The notes beneath the pieces were generated by a model, which was given only the letters and a program-made list of their open reading frames with translations, was not told the origin of the DNA and made no database searches. From assembly GCA_050084515.1 (NCBI GenBank), contig CM114271.1, positions 10,106,001-10,170,000 of the forward strand: 64,000 bases of DNA. Reading direction: 5' to 3'. Positions 21,974 to 30,612 of the stretch are shown here, piece after piece (position 1 is the stretch's first letter; every line of letters starts with the position of its first letter). Source of the stretch: Blasia pusilla. Lineage: Eukaryota > Marchantiophyta > Marchantiopsida > Blasiales. A program made the translations under genes and the position numbers.

Positions 21974-23496
21974 TCGATACCTCTTAGCACGTTGAAGAAC
22001 ACGGTCTCGCTCCTTGGCACCCTACTGGTTCGTAGGAACTCCAACACCAACGCATCATCATGAATATCACGCTGATCCGTACCACCATCTCCAACCTTAG
22101 GATCTGAAGGCTGGCCATCTACCCTCTGACTAGAGTAAGATATCATGTGGTCCTCCATACTAGAGTCCACCCCTAACCAACATAAAAAGGCGGATGCATG
22201 CCAACCTGGCACCATCTCCTCATCAACCTCGCCATGCCATCTAGCCCTTGTTGTATCCTCTTGGCTAGTACATGGGTTCCTACTCAACCCATCAGCATCA
22301 AGGTTGGCAACTCCAAGTCTATGTACCACCTGGAAGTCATACTCCTGTAAGATAAGAGCCCACCGTGCAAGCTTCCCTGTAAGCTTGTCCGACTCCATCA
22401 ACCACTTGAGCGGTTGGTGATCAGTAACAAGGGTAAACTGGGTGCCAAACAAGTAACACCTAAAGTGTGCCACAGCCCACACTACTGCCAAGCACTCTCC
22501 CTCATATGAACTATAGCGCGACTCCGCTGCATTATTCGAACGACTTGCATAGGCCACCACAAACTCCATGTGCTCATCATCATGTTGTGTCAACACCGCT
22601 CCAAGTCCCAACCTACTCCAATCAGTGTGTAATTGAAATGGGCGCCCTCTGATAGGTCTCCTCAAGATAGGCGCCGCCACCAACTGGGCCTTAAGCTCCA
22701 CAAAAGCTCTCTCCTGATCATCTCCCCAGTGCCACTCTTGATCTGATTTCAGCAATTGGTTCAAAGGCTTTGCCATAGCACTAAATTCCTTCACATACCT
22801 CCGATAGTAGTTCGCCAATCCCATGAATGCTCGAACTCTACTCACATCTACCGGACACGGAATAAGAGCAATAGCCTCCACCTTTGCTTGCTGAACTCCC
22901 AAACCACCTGGATAGATCACATGACCCAAGTACTCAACATCCTCATGGAAGAACTTACACTTTCCTGGATGCAAACGTAGACCATGAGCTTTCAACCGCT
23001 CAAACACCATCTGCAAATATATTTGATGCTCCTCCACCGTGTTACTGAACACCAAGATATCATCAATGTAACACCGAACAAAATCCAACCCTGCTAGGAT
23101 CCTGTCCATCACTCTTTGAAACTCGGCAGGTGCATTCTTCAACCCAAAGGGTAAGAATTTCCACTGGTACAAACAATCCTTGCCATGAGAGTTGACACCC
23201 CAAAATGTTGTCTTGGCCTTGTCACTCTCCCGAATCGGCAATTGATGGTATCCTGCCCGAAGATCCAAAGTACTGAAAATCTTTGCCTGTCCCACCACAT
23301 CAAAGATCTCCTCATGTGTAGGCATGGCATACCTATCGGCCTTGGTTTGCCGATTGATAGGACGGTAATCTCCACACATCCGCCTATCCGTAGTTGCCAT
23401 GCATATCCTTTTAGCAAGCATGACAGTGGTCGATGCATACTCTCCATGCGACAACTCCACTAATCCAGCCTCCAAAAGATCCAACGTCCTACTCAA
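21922..23496 (-). CDS. DNMT-gypsy reverse transcriptase and RNase H (copy 2), 524-codon open frame
   Basis: The longest open reading frame in the window, and without internal stops. RT blocks in order: LLEAGLVELSHGEYASTTVM, CGDYRPINRQT, FSTLDLRAGYHQLPI, LPFGLKNAPAEFQRVMDRIL and catalytic CYIDDILVFSN (about residues 140-150). The connection/RNase H part follows: GRPFQLHTDWSRLGLGAVLT, YSSYEGECLAVVWAVAHFR and TDHQPLKWLMESDKLTGKL. It ends in the tether before integrase. The open frame continues upstream in the polyprotein, so 23496 is only the first methionine after a stop. It copies element RNA into DNA. The open frame suggests this copy is younger than copies 1, 3 and 4. Confidence 0.93.
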   Translation of the reverse strand: MSRTLDLLEAGLVELSHGEYASTTVMLAKRICMATTDRRMCGDYRPINRQTKADRYAMPTHEEIFDVVGQAKIFSTLDLRAGYHQLPIRESDKAKTTFWGVNSHGKDCLYQWKFLPFGLKNAPAEFQRVMDRILAGLDFVRCYIDDILVFSNTVEEHQIYLQMVFERLKAHGLRLHPGKCKFFHEDVEYLGHVIYPGGLGVQQAKVEAIALIPCPVDVSRVRAFMGLANYYRRYVKEFSAMAKPLNQLLKSDQEWHWGDDQERAFVELKAQLVAAPILRRPIRGRPFQLHTDWSRLGLGAVLTQHDDEHMEFVVAYASRSNNAAESRYSSYEGECLAVVWAVAHFRCYLFGTQFTLVTDHQPLKWLMESDKLTGKLARWALILQEYDFQVVHRLGVANLDADGLSRNPCTSQEDTTRARWHGEVDEEMVPGWHASAFLCWLGVDSSMEDHMISYSSQRVDGQPSDPKVGDGGTDQRDIHDDALVLEFLRTSRVPRSETVFFNVLRGIDWREHIFSACGRMVEYE

Positions 23497-23515
23497 TCAA
23501 GTCCTCTCCATATCA

Positions 23516-23985
23516 CTATATCGGTAGGGACGACGGTAAGATTGGCGTATCACTAGCCAAATCAATCCGTATACCGGGTCCAACCAGAGAACCCAACTCC
23601 TTCATGCTAAAGGCAAAACAACTCCTATAAGCACGTAGGAACTGTGTCAAGCGTCGTTTCTCACCTCCCGTAAGCTTGGGCCCAAGTAATGGCTTCCAAT
23701 TCTCCTCCACTGGCACACTAGAGGGAGAGGACGATGCCATTGGTCGCTCATAACCCCCTCACAAGATGGTACACCCTTAGCTACACCATCATCTGAGCAA
23801 ATAACTCCTCCACCATCATGAGCAACCAACTCCATATGCCCAGCCATTACATCCCATTTACTCCAAGGATGCAAAATACTACTCTCCTCGCCCCCAGCCG
23901 ATGCCTCTACCGTCCCGGTAGCCATCGAGCTCATTACAAGGGGTGGAAGACCCACAGACATAGTCCAAAGTCGACGCTGCTCGGC
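23516..23985 (-). pseudogene. DNMT-gypsy linker between methyltransferase and RT
   Basis: After motif X the reading passes through a stretch with SSILHPWSKWDVMAGHMELV and then, in another frame, LTGGEKRRLTQFLRAYRSCF and GPGIRIDLASDTPI (about 23665-23535). This is the pre-RT region usual in gypsy pol. A frameshift lies between the two parts. A similar linker follows the methyltransferase in copy 1 (7620-7800), so the order methyltransferase-linker is shared. Confidence 0.7.
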
Positions 23986-23999
23986 CATACCAAGACTCA

Positions 24000-25419
24000 A
24001 AATCCAAGTCAAACAATTCAGGTCCATGGCCTGACCCAACACATGACGTCGTGAAGCCTCACAAATAGAAGCAACCGTTGTCACACCAGTAGCAAATCCC
24101 ATCGCACGCTCTCTCTCATTAGTGTTAGGCTCCACCAACTGTCGCACATGAGAATCCCATACAAGCCCCGGACCACCTTCCCTGTAGGCATGTGACGAGG
24201 GAAAACTCACAAATGTGGGTAGTGCCATCCTAGGCTGGCCCACACGGTTCACCACCGCCATGGGTGACCGATCAATAACCCTCACCACTTGAGAAAGTCG
24301 CCCAAGATCAAGATACTATCCACTTTGTAAGGCGAGGATCCCGCCAGACCGCATCATATGCTCGACGTAGAACCTCCTAGGCAACAAGTTTGTCCACCAC
24401 AAGCGTGGGCGATGTGCACGCTGAGCCAACTCTTGCATCAACAACACCGCTGGTCCAATCCAAGACCGCACCTCATGAACACTCGCCATCATCTGGGTCC
24501 GAGTGTCACCCAACAATGGAACATTCTCCAGAATGTAAGCTAGAGCACGTGCCTGATGAACCTGAAGATGTCGTAACACCCGTAACATCTCCCAAAACAA
24601 TCGAGACCTAGGGTCATATAATCCCTCACCACGACCAGCACGTGTATGACCCTGACATGACCATCCAGCAATCACCAAATCCACAGGACCAATACCCTCA
24701 AAGTCCTGCGCCCCCAACAATGCAATGTGTGATGGTAAAGCACGCTGGTACCCACTAATAGCTGATGGCGGCAACAACTCAGGATACCTCCGCATCAACT
24801 GACCAATATGTCGGGATGAGACTCTCTGGGCCGTCTCATCTCGCTCCACATACACGTATCTCCGCCTGGAATACCGCCCGCAACATCAGAGCCAAACCAG
24901 TGCTAATCCCACCAAAGAGATCTAACACACAAATGCCCTCCGCGGATCTTGCGCCATACAATGGGTGTAGTATCCAAAGGAGATAACCCAATCGGGCCAC
25001 AAGTAGGAGTCCGCCGTGGGGCCTCCTCTTCCTCGTGAGGTATAATGACCTCACACCAAGCCTCTCTGCACTAGGCGTCGCCTCTGCCGTAGTGCACCGC
25101 CTGAACTCCAAAGTGGCACATCCAACGATGAGGATGCCACTGCTGCAAAAATAGGGACCTCCTCTACCTCCTCATGCGCAGGAGAATCCATAGCAGAAAC
25201 ATTACCCTCCAAAAAGTCTCCTGGCCAAGTGACTACTCCACTAAAACCAGCCACAGATGCTAACACTGTTGGGGAAGACCCTCCTGGTCGAGCCCCAGAA
25301 ATAAATCTCACACGAACTTGGCTCATACGTCCATCCCGGACGCCAACCAGGTCAGAAGACGCCTGTCTCGACCCGATAATCCATCTGAAAACCCATCGGG
25401 TACAATATTGCTCCTCCAA
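24000..25419 (-). pseudogene. C5-cytosine DNA methyltransferase domain inside gypsy pol (copy 2)
   Basis: Catalytic motifs in canonical order on the minus strand: I VLDLFGGISTGL (about 24933-24893, binds S-adenosylmethionine); II YVYVERDE (24859-24835); IV VDLVIAGWSCQGHTRAG (about 24684-24634, nucleophilic Cys codon 24655-24657); V-like RSRLFWEML; VI YILENVPLLG (about 24537-24510); VIII HRPRLWWTN (about 24410-24385); IX NERERAMGF (24126-24093); X RRHVLGQAMDLN (24053-24014). The order I to X, the RLFWEM and ERxxGF phrasing and HxxRxxWxN resemble DNMT3-type enzymes and not the permuted plant DRM order. About 310 residues plus a 120-residue N-terminal stretch. Lesions: one extra base between motifs I and II, a shift near 25080, and a stop near 24315. 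It lies between protease and RT, so it would be made as part of the polyprotein. Confidence 0.9.
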
Positions 25420-26070
25420 CTAGTACATCATACGACTCGGCTGATGTGACTACCGCAGATACTCCCAACCGGGAGCTATCAGTCGCATGATCTGGTCTCA
25501 ACTGTACAGAAAACTTTTCCCGTGTCATGAATTGAGACCTATCATTGGCTCCTCCAAGTGATGTTTGAATCTGGAATGGGCAAGGCTCAAGCTCTGACCT
25601 CCGAATACCCAAACCAATACATGCCGCCTTTCCCAACATCAAGGTTGGGCACCGAGTCTAACAAGACTCTATCGGTCTATACACTCCCCAGTAGGACTCA
25701 CCAATCGGAAGATCCCACTCCGGTTGTCCAACATACATACACCAGGTGTAAGCCTCTCACGATCAATGGTGGCCGGGTGGTAATGCATCCATCTTCGCCG
25801 CCGCCAAGTAGCACCGGTACTCAATGCTACTCGACATAGAGGGTCGCTCCACCGCAACACCCTCATCCACCTCAACACGTAGCAAGAACACCCCACGTTC
25901 ACACAACGTGGTCGCGAATCGAAATACAGAGCTAAGTCAACTCCTAAAGCCATCGCTCCGTGGCCGAAAACAATGGGGATCCCAACACTGAAGTTGCCAT
26001 CCGCACATAATCTTGCATTGATCTTTGCATCCGTGTCTACTACACGCGATGTAGATGCCTCGATCCCCAC
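25352..26070 (-). pseudogene. DNMT-gypsy aspartic protease region (copy 2)
   Basis: FRLVSPTGECIDR then VLLDS near 25710-25652; one missing base shifts what would be LLDSGA, the form read in copy 3. The second half (MMLGKAACIGLGIRRSELEP, then ESYDVLVGGAILYPMGFQMD near 25440-25375) looks like the flap and C-terminal part of a retropepsin-like fold. It lies directly upstream of the methyltransferase. Function: cleavage of the Gag-Pol precursor. Confidence 0.75.
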
Positions 26071-26327
26071 ACTCGGCTCAATAGGCTGCGAGGAACCATG
26101 GATGGAGTCCTAAGCACCTCGCAGACAACAAGAATGATGGGAAGCCTAGCTCGCCTCCCGGCCTCACCCTCTATGGGTCCAACTCACAAAGAGCACCACG
26201 TGGCTCGACGCTCGAGTGGCTCCTCTCAGAATCGCAGCTTGGTGATGCCTCAACTTTGTGTTGCACTCGCCATATAAGAGAGATCATCCCCTCCATAAGA
26301 GGTGGAAGCCCCTGCTCCCGAACTGAT

Positions 26328-26714
26328 CTATCTTTGGATACCAGCCATAGTAGCCAACTTCTGCTCCAACTGCTCAATCCTGGCAGCCATAGCTGACTCT
26401 GTCGTAGTGGTAGGGGCTACCACCAGTGGTCCACCTCTACCACCCCTACCACCTCTACCACCTCGGCCTCTCGGAGCTACTCCACCACGGCCACGGCCTA
26501 ATCTCAACTCGGGATGGAGATCAAAGCAACGCTCTCGAGGATGACCTAGTCTCCCGCAATGATCACACTGAGTTGGGGCCGACTGAGGCCCATCCTCCAA
26601 AGTCCGTCTCCCATCCTCTTGGGGACAAAACTTCCTAACATGATCACCTCCACATGTCCAACATGATCGCCCTGCCGCGAGGCAAAGCAAATGAAGGCAA
26701 TGGTCTCTGCACAA
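26328..26714 (-). CDS. DNMT-gypsy nucleocapsid: two zinc knuckles, RGG box, coiled coil (copy 2)
   Basis: A 128-codon open stretch. It reads CWTCGGDHVRKFC and CDHCGRLGHPRERC, two C-x2-C-H-C knuckles separated by about 30 residues. An RGG-rich box (GRGRGG, then GRGGRGGRGGRGG) follows at about 26490-26420. A short heptad-like segment (MAARIEQLEQKLATMAG) comes near 26395-26345. Knuckles bind the element RNA, and RGG boxes are common RNA-binding modules. Copy 3 keeps one knuckle (CDYCQRYGHTRARC, about 57943-57902), the Gly/Arg-rich stretch and the terminal heptads. It is in a different frame from the gag ORF upstream. Confidence 0.85.
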   Translation of the reverse strand: MCRDHCLHLLCLAAGRSCWTCGGDHVRKFCPQEDGRRTLEDGPQSAPTQCDHCGRLGHPRERCFDLHPELRLGRGRGGVAPRGRGGRGGRGGRGGPLVVAPTTTTESAMAARIEQLEQKLATMAGIQR

Positions 26715-26721
26715 ATGTCCT

Positions 26722-27783
26722 CTAGGACTTGATCGAGGTCGCGTGTACCCCCACGACTCCCACTACTACTACCACCACCACTACTACGAGATCGTGAGGT
26801 GGGGGCGGCTGAACACGAGAAGTAGTAGTTGTATCCCTCTCGAATGCGGATGTCACCACTCTCTCCTTCACCATGTTAAGCTCAATCTTCTCAGATAGAG
26901 CAAACACATGGGTCAATGTGGGTGAATCATCACTCATAAGAGTAGCATCACGCACCCTACGGCACAAATCTCTGCCCAAGATCCCATACTAAAACCGGAT
27001 GCTCGATCCTAAGTCACACCCTGGGTAATCGAAATCAGCGTCGATACGCGTGTATGCCTCACGAAGACTCTCACCGAGTCTTTCGCTCAAAGTCCTGAAG
27101 ATTCCTCAACTTCTCCGTCTTCACTCCTTGATAATTCTTCCTCAACCTCTTGAAGAACTCGCAGAACCGGGCTAACGATGGTGGGGCACTAGTACCTCCA
27201 CTAGTACCCCCACTAGTACCTCCACTTTGGTACCCCCACTCGGCTCAGATTCGCACCACCACTCGGGTCGGGCCGGGCCGGGCATAGTAGGAGCACTACT
27301 ACCAATACCACCATGGGTGATAGACACATAGCCTGGAGACCAATATTGTCTCCATGCCTCAATCTCAGCAACATGGTCCTTCCTAGACTCATGGTAATCA
27401 TCCATAGGTGGTCCTTCCAAGTGCTGAAACAACCCCTTCCAAGCCAAGAAGGGTGTAAACAACGTGGCATTCCGCAACATCTGCATATCACACCACGTAT
27501 CAAACTCCTGCATGAAGTCCTCCAACTCAATGGTACCCACTGCACCCAAGTATCGTCGTGGGCCCTTCATGGCCCCATATCCACCGTCCATGTCCCAAAT
27601 CAATGGAGCTGCAACACTCGATAACAACGTAGAAGACTCGGTGTTTGGAACACCCTCGTCCTCCTCTTCATCAACCGTCGGAAGTGAAAAAGGTGGCCAA
27701 TACCTAAATCCACTCCGTGTGAAACCACCACTGTCCGCACCACAGTCCCCAACCAGACCACCCGACAGCTCCGTGATGACCAA
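26722..27783 (-). pseudogene. DNMT-gypsy gag capsid region (copy 2)
   Basis: Starts at the ATG at 27783 (MVITELSGGLVGDCG). It reads GTIELEDFMQEFDTWCDMQM and LFQHLEGPPMDDYHE near 27540-27400, and copy 3 has GTIELHDFIAEF and MFQHLEGAPMDDYHEF at the same place. The gag fold is inferred from this position and from the knuckles downstream. A run of 15-bp repeats (27189-27240, unit like CTAGTACCCCCACTA) lies inside the reading frame. After a frameshift, SEKIELNMVKERVV near 26890 and a CCA/CTA trinucleotide run at about 26750-26790 follow. It is broken by stops. Confidence 0.75.
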
Positions 27784-29271
27784 CGCCGATGCCGCACCAC
27801 CACCAAATTACCCAAGTGACGTCGATGTCGCTCTACTATTGTAGCTCTACTAGCTATGGGTGTAGGCAATCTAACCTCTCATCACTACAAGAAGCCTCCC
27901 ACGGTCTACTGGTCATCACTCCAGCCTCACTACCGGTAGCACACAGGAGTAACACTACTCTGGAAATCAGCGTTAACCCTAACAATGGGCGCGCAAGCAA
28001 GAAGCACGATGGAGGGGATCCAAACACAGGAAGTCCAACGACAACCCTCCAACCGCAAATGAAAATCAAGGTAACACAATCCACCAAACGTGGTGCCCCT
28101 GAATCCACAAAACCCACCACACAATTCTAACGCAATAGCTACTCCGCCGTGGTCGATGACGACTAGTCGAACTCGCAAAGACCTGAAAATATCACTGCAT
28201 GGAGAGGCTACACCGTACTATGCGCTAGAGGTACATCAACCAAAAACTTGAGATGCATAAAGCGCCTAACACATCTCCGAACAAAGACCAAATGAGCTAC
28301 AACAGTCAGACATCGGCCTAGTTAAGAACTCAAAGCAATTAAGCGTCCTCCAGCAGAATAGCCCAAAGATGGGTGACCAGTTATGCAAAACTCAAATCCC
28401 AAATCCTGCAAAAATTGCCTCACGCCCAAGCAAGCAAGCTTGCTTGCTTGCTCTTTGCTCCTTACTCCGCCTCTCACGCCCACTCGCCCCGAGCTACCAC
28501 GAGTTGCCTCAAAGCCTCAAAACGCCGTGATATGCCCCGTTCGCCACGCTTCGCCATGCTTCGCTATGGAGAGAGGTCCAACCAGGGCGCCCCCAACGGG
28601 ATAGGCGTCTCCAAAAATGAACGAGTCACCAACCAACCAGCCCCTCCGATCCACTGTCCACCATAGCCAGACCTTGAGCTGTCCGCGAAATTTCGATCAG
28701 AAATTACTTCACAAATACGTGACCGAAATCAAATCTGTTTCGATCAGAATTCAATTGACCACCATAGCTATCTCCCCACAAAAACTCAGCTACAACCGAG
28801 CTCCGTGCCGAGCTAAAAATCAGACAAACTTCTTTGTCCATACACCTCTAGAACAAAATCCAATGGCGCTTCCGCCAAGTTTCATGCACGCAGAAATCCA
28901 TAACGCTCCACGCACTCGAGCAGATAGCTTCACATGAGATCACAATACAAGTAGCAATAGGAACCTCTCACCCGATCTGGATGAACTTCAACAGAGCTTC
29001 CGCACTCCAAGCTCTCCACATCGAAAAGCGTCGAACACGAACAGAATCTTCAATGCTTGATAACTTCCAACTCCCTTGACGAAATCCATCTCTGGTAGCG
29101 TTGGAAAGCTCTCAGCAAGGCGCTTCTTTCCCAACCAACCACGCACCTGATTCACACCTCCAACATAGGCAACAAGCCCCGAACATCCACGGCTGAGTAC
29201 ACAATCAGCCCTAACCAGATCCTACTGATCTACAATCGAAGCTACCATCGATCTACTCCAGTTCTTTGAGT
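27784..29271 (-). other. DNMT-gypsy 5' leader and PBS region
   Basis: About 1.5 kb between the 5' LTR piece and gag, with only short random reading frames. Directly after the LTR the minus strand reads CTCAAAGAACTGGAG, which is not a recognisable tRNA complement; I cannot assign a primer. A short palindrome of AAGC/GCTT units (gcaagcaagcttgcttgctt) is at 28430-28450. Confidence 0.6.
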
Positions 29272-29640
29272 GAAATCCGTGAAAGACCCTCATTGTCATA
29301 AAACACGTTTACAATCACATACAATCGAGCCAAACCCACTCCACGATGGGAGAATCCAGGTCGAAGCTTGCGGGAAACACCATAGCCAAGAGCTCTACTC
29401 ACTACCAAGGCTAACTCCCAACGCAATAGGCTCAACTCAAAGAACTGACTGTTCTTTGAGTGCACTCCACCTTATATCCTCCAACCTAAGAGCGGGCCCT
29501 ACTGGGAAACTCACCCCGAAGTGAGCAACCTCCAACCCTATGTATGGAACCGCATCTCTACCAAGCCACTACGGTCCTACATAAGGAATGACCTCTACTA
29601 GCACACTATACTCTACGACATAATCCGTATGGTCATGACA
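29272..29640 (-). repeat. DNMT-gypsy 5' LTR, incomplete (369 bp)
   Basis: It matches 20005-20372 and stops at GTCATGACA, in the palindrome. The last 106 bp of the LTR are absent here and instead appear at the far left end of the element (19899-20002). Confidence 0.85.
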
Positions 29641-30242
29641 GAGAACACAGTCCGGGAACAATGGAGGGTTGCAGCCTTTCCAAGAGTCACGGACGTGCCA
29701 CACATTGAGCAGCCCCCATACCGATCCTTAGCAGTAACGCTACCAAGCCCACTAAAAACGACCAAGCCAAGGCTGCCAAGTAGTAATGCGAGCAGCAAGC
29801 TTACAGGATTGGGAAGCACAATAGCAGCAAGACGGAGCGCCAGGAGCCAAGCTACAGAAGATTTCACAACACGAGAACCTGACGTGAGAGACAGCACTGG
29901 AGCAACAACGCGAATGACGTTTGTGAAGGTCAGAAACATGACCAGCGAGCGGTGAGAGGCAAGCTTGCATGATCCAACAGCAGCAGCAACGATACGAAGC
30001 ACTAGAACAGCAATGCGAAACTCGGGGAGAGACAGCCACTCGAACGGCAAGGCGAATGAAGATCTGAGGGGAAGAAACGCGAGCGGCGAGAGCAGCGAGA
30101 CGGAGCGTTGGGAGCGGAGACTCCACGAGTCCACAACATGCGAATGAGGCCCCCAAGGGCGCGCAGTGGGGTCTCCACCCTACTACGAGCCCCTAGGGGG
30201 ATATGGCACTTCTACTTCCAACCGTCGGATTCAGATCGGACG

Positions 30243-30288
30243 GCTCAAATTAGTGTGCCCTAAATGGGCTTAGGGCACACATTTGAGC
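30243..30288. repeat. Hairpin in hAT copy 1 (also 36792-36837 in copy 2)
   Basis: Arms GCTCAAATTAGTGTGCCCTAA and TTAGGGCACACATTTGAGC pair with a 2-base bulge and a 6-base loop. Both hAT copies have the same hairpin, flanked on either side by CGGACGG. Confidence 0.85.
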
Positions 30289-30339
30289 GGACGGTCTAGA
30301 TCCATCAGTCTCCCCCTCATCGAATCCTCAGCGTCACTC

Positions 30340-30612
30340 GTACTTTTCCGGCAGCTGGCACCCCAGGCGGAATATAACCGTCCGCCGGTAAGAGCACTCC
30401 AGCCAGTAACCGGTTTCCCTACCCGGACGGCGCCACTTTTTGACGTCTTCCTGCCGGGAAACAGTCAAATTCCAGCGCCTTGTCTTTGTGCCTGACAGTT
30501 GCCAGTATCTACTCAATTTCACCCGGAACTGCTGCCGGGAATTTTTTCAAATCGTCGGAAATGTCTGAAAACTGCCGGCCGGGATTACTCATAACCTCGG
30601 ATCTCTCCGAAC
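30340..30612. repeat. GCCGG-rich subterminal region of hAT copy 1
   Basis: TGCCGG, GCCGG, CCGG and CCGTCCG words recur in both orientations over about 270 bp, ending at 'ggatctctcc'. The matching part of copy 2 is 36888-37150. Subterminal motif clusters are known transposase-binding sites in hAT elements; that role here is inferred. Confidence 0.6.

Larger units (their letters stand above)
19899..29639 (-). mobile_element. DNMT-gypsy copy 2: Ty3/gypsy retrotransposon carrying a DNA methyltransferase
   Basis: About 9.7 kb, on the minus strand, with gag, zinc knuckles, protease, cytosine methyltransferase, RT, RNase H and integrase in that order. RT before integrase places it in Ty3/gypsy. The domain set is complete, but several frameshifts and stops are present. 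The terminal repeats are arranged unusually: a 104-bp LTR piece, then a complete 474-bp LTR, then the internal region, then only the first 369 bp of an LTR (see Findings). It sits in hAT copy 1 with a 5-bp duplication. Confidence 0.93.
18044..30612 (-). mobile_element. hAT element copy 1, split by a DNMT-gypsy element
   Basis: 18044-19898 and 29645-30612 are nearly identical to 34305-36162 and 36163-37150 of copy 2, in one continuous register. The DNMT-gypsy element 19899-29639 interrupts it. The left end is truncated against a family A RNase H fragment. The right end is placed where similarity to copy 2 fades after 'ggatctctcc'. I did not identify 8-bp target duplications or clear terminal inverted repeats. 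Confidence 0.75.

Noticed and set aside
28430-28450. Palindromic AAGC/GCTT run, as a possible origin or regulatory site
   Set aside because: Short simple palindrome in an element leader; nothing else supports a function.
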